Source of the DNA: Roseateles_B sp051857535
GTDB lineage: Bacteria; Pseudomonadota; Gammaproteobacteria; Burkholderiales; Burkholderiaceae_C
Direction: 5' to 3'
Assembly: GCF_051857535.1 (NCBI RefSeq)
Contig: NZ_JBPZGY010000005.1
Coordinates: 1-64,000, forward strand
Length of the DNA stretch: 64,000 bases
In this document: positions 58,220 through 64,000 of the stretch, piece by piece
Layout: each line of letters opens with the position of its first letter
Numbering within the stretch: position 1 is the first letter of the stretch
Position numbers and translations under genes: made by a program
Notes under the pieces: model-generated
The model's input: the letters and a program-made list of their open reading frames with translations, nothing else
Database searches by the model: none
Told to the model about the DNA's origin: nothing

Positions 58220-59398
58220 TCAGAAGTAGCGCTGGTAGCGCGCAAAGGCCAGGCGTCCGCCCGGGCCGTACTCGCTGCGGGCACTGCCGCTGAAACGCTG
58301 CAGGCCGGCGCTGAACACGGCGTTATCGCTGAGCGACCAGCTCAGGCCCGGCGCCAGCAGCTGGCTGCCGTCGCCCGCGTTGCGCAGCCACAGGCCCTGC
58401 AGCTTGAGCAGGGGCGTGAGCTCGTAGCTGAGACTCAGGCCCAGGGCGTGGCGGGCCTGCGGGGGCTGAGGCTGTCCCGAGGCGGGTGGCTGCAGGCGCT
58501 GTGCAGCCGGCTGCGTGCTCCAGTACCACTCCAGGCTGGCGCTGAGCACGGGGTTGAAGGCGTAGTCCGCGCCCAGCACGCCGCTGAACCATGCAGGCCC
58601 CGAGGGGGGCGCGGTGCGGGTGAATTCGGCGCGCAGGCCGGCATCGGCCCATTGCCCCGCCAGGTCCACGGCCAGCAGCCGGTCCTGGCCGTAGCGGGCG
58701 TGGCTGAAGCTGAGGTCCATGGACTGCCAGTGCGTACGCCACTGCAGCAGCCAGCGCCGGGGCCCGCCGCCGGGCGTGGGCGCCAGCACCAGACTGGCGC
58801 GGGACATCGGCCCCAGGGCCTGTTCCACCAACAGGGCGTCCACGCCGATGAAGTCCTCGCGCTCGATCTGCTGGGGATTGGGCGGATTCAGCAGGTCCAG
58901 GCTGCTCCATAGGCGGCCCTGGCCCAGGGCGATGCGCTGTCGGCCCAGGGTGGCGCTGAAGTCGCCCGAGCGAGCCTGCACAAAGGCGCGGAAGCACTGC
59001 TGGCGGCCCAGGCTGTGCTGGTCTCGCCACCAGACGCTGCGGTCACGCAGGGCCTGGTCCTGTGGCGCGGCCATGGCTTCATCCAGCGCAGCACGGTAGG
59101 CGCTGTTGCCGGCCAGCAGCTCGCTGTCGTGGTCCAGCTGCAGGCGCAGGTCGCCCTGCGGCCAGCTTGCCAGCTCGCCAGAGAGACTCAGGCGCAGTCG
59201 TTGGCCCAGGCTCTGCTGGGCGGGCAGATCGGCCGGCCGCTGCCGGACACCCAGGGCGCGATAGCTCCCGGTGAGCCGCCAGCGGTCTTCCGCCGCCTCG
59301 GCGGACTGCGCCTGCGCGGCCTGCCAGGAGGCCAGCAGGCTCAAACTCAGGGCGCGCAGCAGGCCGGGCCCGCTGCGCGCCGCGCGAGCCTTCCTCAT
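58220..59398 (-). CDS. outer-membrane beta-barrel protein (alginate-export/DUF1302-like)
   Basis: A 392-aa exported barrel: signal SLSLLASWQAAQAQ, then RWRLTGSYRALGVRQRPADL and the block SATLGRQRIALGQGRLWSSL with DLLNPPNPQQIEREDFIGVD. The latter is typical of barrels that accompany LolA-like proteins and FtsX or RND transporters. The last residues FARYQRYF form the barrel terminus. The start at 59398 overlaps the cupredoxin stop (ATGA). It is the outer-membrane member of the right-edge transport operon. Confidence 0.75.
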   Translation of the reverse strand: MRKARAARSGPGLLRALSLSLLASWQAAQAQSAEAAEDRWRLTGSYRALGVRQRPADLPAQQSLGQRLRLSLSGELASWPQGDLRLQLDHDSELLAGNSAYRAALDEAMAAPQDQALRDRSVWWRDQHSLGRQQCFRAFVQARSGDFSATLGRQRIALGQGRLWSSLDLLNPPNPQQIEREDFIGVDALLVEQALGPMSRASLVLAPTPGGGPRRWLLQWRTHWQSMDLSFSHARYGQDRLLAVDLAGQWADAGLRAEFTRTAPPSGPAWFSGVLGADYAFNPVLSASLEWYWSTQPAAQRLQPPASGQPQPPQARHALGLSLSYELTPLLKLQGLWLRNAGDGSQLLAPGLSWSLSDNAVFSAGLQRFSGSARSEYGPGGRLAFARYQRYF

Positions 59399-59907
59399 GG
59401 CTTGGGCTGGACCAGGATGCGGCCGGGCTGGACCTTGCCAGCATGGGCCGGATCCAGGCACTGGATGTGCAGGGTGCCGGGGCGGTTGAACTCCCAGACG
59501 ACCTCTTCCTTGTCGCCGGGGGCGATGGTGAAGGCGTGCACGCTGTCTTCCAGGGGCTTGCCGCGCTGGCGGCGGTCCTCGGCCATGGCCTTGAGCGCTG
59601 CCGGGGTGCCCAGGGCCCACTCATGCGGCCGGCTGCCGCTGTTGCTGACGACCAGGCGCACGGTGCTGCCCAGGGGAATGCTGAGCTGGGCGGGATCGAA
59701 GCGCTCGTCGTCCCCCAGCTCCAGCAGCCAGGTGCGTTGCATCTTGCGCGGATTGCCGGGCATGCCGAAGTCCAATTGCTCGACCGGGAAGGGCCCGGCC
59801 GCATTGCGCTGGACATGCACGTGGCTGCCATGGGCCTGCACGTCGGACGCTGCAAGAAGGGCCAGGAGCAGCAGGAGGCTCAAGGACTGGAGGGGAGAAC
59901 GGAACAT
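59395..59907 (-). CDS. cupredoxin-domain exported protein
   Basis: A 170-aa protein with signal peptide (LQSLSLLLLLALLAASDVQA) and a blue-copper fold: NSGSRPHEWALGTPAALKAM (first His ligand) and GTLHIQCLDPAHAGKVQPGR (Cys and second His). A His-rich mature N-terminus (HGSHVHVQ) could also bind metal. The usual axial Met after the second His is missing (Val-Gln in its place), so a classical type 1 site may be altered or the protein may be a copper carrier. It lies between the FtsX-type permease and the barrel, an odd place for a cupredoxin. Confidence 0.82.
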   Translation of the reverse strand: MFRSPLQSLSLLLLLALLAASDVQAHGSHVHVQRNAAGPFPVEQLDFGMPGNPRKMQRTWLLELGDDERFDPAQLSIPLGSTVRLVVSNSGSRPHEWALGTPAALKAMAEDRRQRGKPLEDSVHAFTIAPGDKEEVVWEFNRPGTLHIQCLDPAHAGKVQPGRILVQPKP

Positions 59908-59917
59908 GGTGAGGTCT

Positions 59918-62407
59918 TCAAGGTTGACGCAGGGCCGCGACCGGCTCGCGGCGCCCGATGCGCAGGGCCGGCACCAGGGATGCCAGCAGTACCAGCAGGC
60001 ACAGCACGGCCGCCGCGCCCAGCATGGCCGGGCCGGAGAACTGCGGGTGGACGATGTCGCCCAGGCCCAGGGTTTCAGCGCCATGGGCACGCAGGCGCAG
60101 GCCGGTCCAGGCAAAGTGCGCCACCAGCGCACCGCCCATCAGCAGGCCCGCGCCGGCCCCCAGTGCGGCCAGCACGCCTGCTTCGCCGGCAACCAGGCGC
60201 AGCAGGGTGCGCGGGCTGGCGCCCAGGCTCATCAGGGTGCCGAACTCGCGGCTGCGTTCCATCACTGACATCAGCAGGCTGTTCATCGCGATGGTGGCCA
60301 CCATGCCGAAGACGATGGCCAGAATCAGCAGCACACCGTGCTTGACGAGATTGACGGTCTGGGCCACCTCGGGCACCAGCTCCTGCCAGCTCAGCAGTTG
60401 GCGGCTGCCATCCGTGGGCAGCAGGGCCTGCAGCTGCGCGCGCTGCGCGGGCAGGCCCGCTGGCTGTTGCAGCCGGATGAGGGCGGCGCTGGCGCTGCCG
60501 GGCTGGCCCACCAGCTGGCGGGCGCGCGCCAGATCGATGTAGACCATGCCGGTGTCGGGCCCGTGAGCGCCAGTGTCCAGGATGCCGCTGACCACGAAGG
60601 ATTCCGACACCAGCCCGCCGTCTGCGCCCTGGGCCATGGCCACCAGGCGTTCGCCCAGGTGGAGGTCCAGGCGCTCCGCGAGTTTCTTGCCAAGCACGGC
60701 CTCGTGTGGCCGGGCGGGCAGGCGGCCTTGCACGATGGCCTCATGCAGGCGCGTCACCTGCTGCTCGGCCTGTGCGTCCATGCCCACCAGCAGCACAGCC
60801 TCGGCCTTGCGGGTGCTGCTGACCGTGGCCTCGGACTGCAGGCGCAGGCTCAGGCCCGCCACCTCGGGCCGCTCGCGCAGCCGTGCCAGCCAGGGTTCCT
60901 GCTCGTTGAAATGCCAGTCCGGCTGCATCTGGTGGCGGAACAGCGGGTGCTGGACCTGCAGGTCGCCGGTGACGAAGCCGGTGGTGTTGTCACTCATCTG
61001 CTTCATGAAGCCCGCGGCCAGGGCCTGTACGAAGATGAAGGCAGCCAGACCCAGGCTCAGCGCGGCGCCGGCCAGGGCGGAGCGCCAGGGCGAGCGGCGC
61101 ACATTGCGCCAGGCCAGGGCCAGGGTGGGCCAGCGCGGGCTGCTCGTCGAGGGCGCGCGGTAGGCCCGGCGCCGTGGCGGGCGCTCCAGCCAGACCCCAC
61201 GCAAAGCCGCCAGCGGCGTGAGCCGTGCGGCACGCCAGGCCGGCAGCAGGGTGGCCAGCAGGCTCACCAGGCCCAGGCCCGCCAGCAGGGTGGGCAGGCG
61301 GCGCGGGTCCAGGTAGGGATGGATGCGCTGGCCCAGGCCCTGCATGGTCTCCAGGGCCTCGCCGTGCTGGGGCAGGCTGATGCCCTCGCGTGCCAGATGC
61401 GTGGCCAGCAGGGCGGCCAGGGCGTAGCCGATCAGGAATCCCAGGCCGCTCAGCAGCAGGCCTTCATAAACGATGCTGCGGCACAACTGCCAGGGCGTGG
61501 TGCCCAGGGCCAGCTGGGTGCCGTATTCGCCCAGGCGTTCCGAGACGGACATCTGCAGGCTGGTCGCCAGGCCCACGGCCACCACGACGAAGAGGATCAG
61601 CATCAGCAGGTGGGCCAGACCCTCGTGGAACTGCACGGACTGCGCCACCGAAGGCAGCAGGGCCGCCCAGTCCCGCAGTACCAGACCGCAGGGCAGGCCG
61701 GCCTGCAGCTGCTGCAGGATGCGTGGGGCCTGGGCCAGGCTGTCCAGGCGCAGGGCGGCGCTGGTGATCTCGCCCTCGGTGCCGAAGAGCTCAGTGGCGT
61801 CGGCCAGGGTCAGGAAGGCCTGCTGCGCGTCGGTGTGGGAGTTGCCGGTGTCAAAGATGCCGCTGACCCGCAGGCGCAGCGAGCCGATGGCGGCATGGCG
61901 ACCCTCGGCCAGGACGGCCACCTCCTCGCCCGGGCGCACGCCCAGGCTGGTCGCCAGGCTGCGCCCCAGGAGCAGGCCGCCGCGCTCGCCGGGGCGCAGG
62001 TAGTGGCCTTGCACCAGCTGCCGGTCCAGGCGGGTGACCTGGGGCTCCTGCAGGGGGTCTATGCCCACCAGCAGCACGCCGCGCACCTGGGTGGCGGCGC
62101 TCAGCAGCCCCGTGCCGCTGATGCGGGAACTGACGGCCTTCACGCCGGGCTGGCCGGCCAGGTCAGCGGCCATGCGGGCCGGGAAGCTCAGGTCCAGGCT
62201 GGGCTGGTCAAGGAAGTCGCCGCGCTGCAGTTGGGCGTGGGCGCTGTAGACCTCGGTCATGTTGCGCACCATCTGCTGGTTCTGTCCGTCCAGCACGGAC
62301 CAGGCCAGCACCATGGCCAGCACGCCCAGGCTGGTCACGCTCAGGATCAGCAGGGAACGCCGCACCTGGCGGCGCACATTACGCAGGGCAAGCTTCAGGA
62401 AGGGCAT
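59918..62407 (-). CDS. FtsX-type ABC permease, tandem fusion (LolC/LolE- or MacB-like)
   Basis: An 829-aa inner-membrane protein made of two homologous halves of about 410 residues. Each half starts with an RNVRR helix (LALRNVRRQVRRSLLILSVT; LAWRNVRRSPWRSALAGAAL), followed by a periplasmic MacB_PCD-like domain and three further helices. The periplasmic parts repeat the same pattern (GVLLVGIDPLQEPQVTRLDR; AVLLVGMDAQAEQQVTRLHE). The start at 62407 lies inside the ATPase 3' end (29-base overlap). Fusing the two permeases that normally form a LolC-LolE-like heterodimer is uncommon. It should extract a lipid-like substrate from the inner membrane and pass it to the LolA-like protein. Confidence 0.87.
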   Translation of the reverse strand: MPFLKLALRNVRRQVRRSLLILSVTSLGVLAMVLAWSVLDGQNQQMVRNMTEVYSAHAQLQRGDFLDQPSLDLSFPARMAADLAGQPGVKAVSSRISGTGLLSAATQVRGVLLVGIDPLQEPQVTRLDRQLVQGHYLRPGERGGLLLGRSLATSLGVRPGEEVAVLAEGRHAAIGSLRLRVSGIFDTGNSHTDAQQAFLTLADATELFGTEGEITSAALRLDSLAQAPRILQQLQAGLPCGLVLRDWAALLPSVAQSVQFHEGLAHLLMLILFVVVAVGLATSLQMSVSERLGEYGTQLALGTTPWQLCRSIVYEGLLLSGLGFLIGYALAALLATHLAREGISLPQHGEALETMQGLGQRIHPYLDPRRLPTLLAGLGLVSLLATLLPAWRAARLTPLAALRGVWLERPPRRRAYRAPSTSSPRWPTLALAWRNVRRSPWRSALAGAALSLGLAAFIFVQALAAGFMKQMSDNTTGFVTGDLQVQHPLFRHQMQPDWHFNEQEPWLARLRERPEVAGLSLRLQSEATVSSTRKAEAVLLVGMDAQAEQQVTRLHEAIVQGRLPARPHEAVLGKKLAERLDLHLGERLVAMAQGADGGLVSESFVVSGILDTGAHGPDTGMVYIDLARARQLVGQPGSASAALIRLQQPAGLPAQRAQLQALLPTDGSRQLLSWQELVPEVAQTVNLVKHGVLLILAIVFGMVATIAMNSLLMSVMERSREFGTLMSLGASPRTLLRLVAGEAGVLAALGAGAGLLMGGALVAHFAWTGLRLRAHGAETLGLGDIVHPQFSGPAMLGAAAVLCLLVLLASLVPALRIGRREPVAALRQP

Positions 62408-63095
62408 GGGCGGAGTCCTCGACGATGGCGCCATCCTTGAGGCGAACGAGCCTGCTGGCGCTCTGCATGACACGGCTGTCATGGGTGGCGATCACGAAAC
62501 TGGTGCCGGTGCGCTGGTTGAGGTCGCGCATCAGGGCCAGCAGGCCGTCGCCGGTTTCGGAATCCAGGTTGGCGGTGGGCTCATCGGCCAGCACCAGGCT
62601 GGGCCGGCCGACGATGGCGCGGGCCACGGCCACACGCTGCTGCTGGCCGCCCGAGAGCTGGTCGGGCCGGCGGTCCAGCATCTCGCCCAACCCCACAGAG
62701 GCCAGGGCCGCGGCGGCACGCTGGCGGCGCTCGGCCGGGGGCACGCCCTGCAGCACCAGCACGTACTCGACGTTCTCCAGCGCCGACAGCACGGGGATCA
62801 GGCTGTAGTGCTGGAAGACGAAGCCCAGCTTGTGCAGGCGCAGCCCGGCCAGCTCGGTCTTGCTGAGCAGGGCGAGGTCCTGGCCGTCCAGGCGCAGCGC
62901 GCCGCTGCTGGGTCGGTCCAGCGCACCCAGCAGGTTGAGCAGGCTGGTCTTGCCCGAGCCCGAGGGCCCGGCCAGTGCCACGAACTCGCCGGCCTCGATG
63001 CGCAGATGGACGTGGCGCAGGGCGGCCACGGTCTGCTCGCCTTGCGGGTGCTCGCGGCAGAGGTCGCGGGCTTCGATGAGGGGGATGCTGGGCAT
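62379..63095 (-). CDS. LolD/MacB-type ABC ATPase
   Basis: A 238-aa ATPase with Walker A GPSGSGKTSLLNLLG, Q-loop FVFQHYSLIPVLSALENVEY, signature LSGGQQQRVAVARAIV, Walker B SLVLADEPTANLDSETG and switch His VIATHDSRVM. The LolD/MacB group is recognised by the short length and the LDRPSSG block. It is coupled to the FtsX-type permease by overlap and lies 3 bases after the LolA-like gene. Confidence 0.92.
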   Translation of the reverse strand: MPSIPLIEARDLCREHPQGEQTVAALRHVHLRIEAGEFVALAGPSGSGKTSLLNLLGALDRPSSGALRLDGQDLALLSKTELAGLRLHKLGFVFQHYSLIPVLSALENVEYVLVLQGVPPAERRQRAAAALASVGLGEMLDRRPDQLSGGQQQRVAVARAIVGRPSLVLADEPTANLDSETGDGLLALMRDLNQRTGTSFVIATHDSRVMQSASRLVRLKDGAIVEDSAHALPEACPA

Positions 63096-63098
63096 GGA

Positions 63099-63869
63099 TC
63101 AGCGCCTCCGGCTGAGGTTCTGGAGCGAGAAGACCTCGTCCGCGATGGGCTGGTCGTAGCGCGCTTCCTGGATCACGAGGGTGGTTTTCTTGCCCGGCTG
63201 GTTCTCGGGCTGCATCTCCCAGCGCGTGGGCAGTTGGCGGCCGCCGAGCAGGCGCACGTCGGAGTAGCTCAGCGTGCGCACCAACTGGCCGCGCTCGTTG
63301 AAGAAGCGGGTGCTGATGGGCACGTAGTCGGCCTTGCGGACCAGGCTCAGCAGGCGGCCCCAGACCACGGCGGCCTCGGGGCGGGGCAGGGACTCGATCT
63401 CGTAGGCCTCGGCGCCGTCCACCTTGGGCTCCGCGACGATGCGGTGCTGGTAGTCATGGACGATGCTGCTTTCCTTGACCATGTCGTCGTTGCTGAAGTC
63501 CGAGCCCAGCCAGGGCTGCAGCATCATGGACGGCGGCACCTTGATGCTGCGCTCGATATTGGGCAGGTAGTTCCACATCTCAGAGCCCAGTCGCAGCGAG
63601 AGGATGCCAGCGTCCTTGGCCGGCGCGACGATGCGCACGAAGGACTTGGCAGGGCGGTGAGTCCAGAGCTTGAGCGTCAGGCTGCGCGACCACGAGGGCG
63701 TGGTGATGGTCATCTCGAACTGGCCCTGCAGCGTACTGCCCCACAGCAGTTTGTCGAAGCGCTCGATGACGTCCTCTGCCGATGGGCCGGCCACGGCCAG
63801 CGTGGGGCAGGCCAGGAGGGCGAGGGCGGCGCTGCACAGCTGCCGTCGCGGGTGGGGCTTGATCAGCAT
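63099..63869 (-). CDS. LolA-like periplasmic carrier (second copy)
   Basis: A 256-aa exported protein (RRQLCSAALALLACPTLAVA signal) of the outer-membrane lipoprotein-sorting family: FEMTITTPSWSRSLTLKLWT, RIVAPAKDAGILSLRLGSEM, WNYLPNIERSIKVPPSMMLQ and SDFSNDDMVKESSIVHDY are the family blocks, better conserved than in the copy at 46.6 kb. The start at 63869 overlaps the stop of the upstream thioesterase-like gene by 7 bases. With the ATPase, permease and barrel it forms a complete Lol-like route across the envelope. Confidence 0.87.
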   Translation of the reverse strand: MLIKPHPRRQLCSAALALLACPTLAVAGPSAEDVIERFDKLLWGSTLQGQFEMTITTPSWSRSLTLKLWTHRPAKSFVRIVAPAKDAGILSLRLGSEMWNYLPNIERSIKVPPSMMLQPWLGSDFSNDDMVKESSIVHDYQHRIVAEPKVDGAEAYEIESLPRPEAAVVWGRLLSLVRKADYVPISTRFFNERGQLVRTLSYSDVRLLGGRQLPTRWEMQPENQPGKKTTLVIQEARYDQPIADEVFSLQNLSRRR

Positions 63870-64000
63870 GTCGTCAGCTCCTCGCTGAGCGTCTGGCGCA
63901 CATGGCTCCATAGGGCGTGAGGGGCGTAGAGCACCGAGAAATGGTCGCCGTCCAGCAGCACCCGGCGCGCGCCCTGGCTGCTGTGGCGCTGCCAGGCCCA
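63863..64000 (-). CDS. thioesterase-like protein, C-terminal fragment (cut by window edge)
   Basis: The minus strand is open from the right edge to a stop at 63863-63865 and gives 45 residues containing RVLLDGDHFSVLYAPHALW. That matches the catalytic-His block of NRPS/PKS thioesterases (GDHF...P H). It may be a free type II thioesterase or the end of a larger synthetase. It shows that the cluster continues to the right. Confidence 0.65.
   Translation of the reverse strand, partial: WAWQRHSSQGARRVLLDGDHFSVLYAPHALWSHVRQTLSEELTTC

Overview
The window is GC-rich DNA from a Gram-negative bacterium, most likely a betaproteobacterium of the order Burkholderiales (Sphaerotilaceae/Comamonadaceae-like). 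The evidence is the Omp32-type porin, the Bug/TctC-family binding protein, a CysB-type regulator, dense ATGA-overlapping operons and very high third-position GC. The genus is inference only. The left 2.8 kb and the stretch around 16.6-17.7 kb are visibly AT-richer than the rest and probably came in by transfer.

Layout. (1) 1-0.7 kb: remnants of two insertion sequences (IS5-type and IS481-type). (2) 0.7-2.7 kb, minus strand: a small RiPP locus of the graspetide (omega-ester peptide) kind, with a microviridin-ligase-like ATP-grasp enzyme, a 59-aa double-glycine precursor and a secreted DUF6624 protein. (3) 3.2-16.3 kb: ordinary accessory metabolism. It holds a LysR regulator, a TctDE-like two-component system, a Bug-type binding protein, a porin, an Fe(III)-type ABC transporter, a CysB regulator with a molbindin and a small hydrolase, and a chemotaxis receptor. 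(4) 16.6-64 kb: a large biosynthetic gene cluster that runs off the right edge.

The cluster core is a minus-strand operon (37.1 to 17.7 kb): a haem-oxygenase-like diiron oxidase, a free AMP-ligase, a fatty acyl-AMP ligase fused to an ACP, a KS-AT-DH-KR-ACP polyketide synthase, an NRPS with TubC-C-A*-T-E and a second NRPS with C-A*-T-reductase. Both adenylation domains (A*) have lost their core motifs while the domains around them look intact. A LuxR-type regulator follows. Divergent from the oxidase runs a plus-strand operon: free ACP, an unusual Cys-nucleophile alpha/beta hydrolase with a 300-aa unknown front domain, an SbnA-like PLP enzyme, a GNAT, an amidohydrolase and a di-haem c-type cytochrome.

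Further right are accessory operons: LolA-like protein, outer-membrane barrel, Sfp-type PPTase and RidA; TonB receptor, BNR-repeat protein and thioredoxin-like protein. Then comes a second chemistry module resembling PigD/PigE of prodigiosin biosynthesis: a ThDP-dependent lyase/ligase, an acyl reductase fused to a transaminase, and a membrane desaturase. At the right edge are a thioesterase C-terminus, a second LolA-like protein, a LolCDE/MacB-like ABC system, a cupredoxin and a second barrel.

Working model (inference): a fatty acid is loaded by the FAAL, extended once by the PKS, passed through two NRPS modules that cannot activate their own amino acid, and released reductively as an aldehyde. 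The reductase-transaminase, ThDP enzyme, desaturase and diiron oxidase build or modify an amine or pyrroline part. The LolA/FtsX/barrel proteins would carry a lipid-like product to the outer membrane. A recurring 16-bp dyad, (C/T)TG(T/C)CC-N4-GG(A/G)CAG, has lux-box geometry and lies upstream of at least four of these transcription units. It may tie them into one LuxR-controlled regulon.
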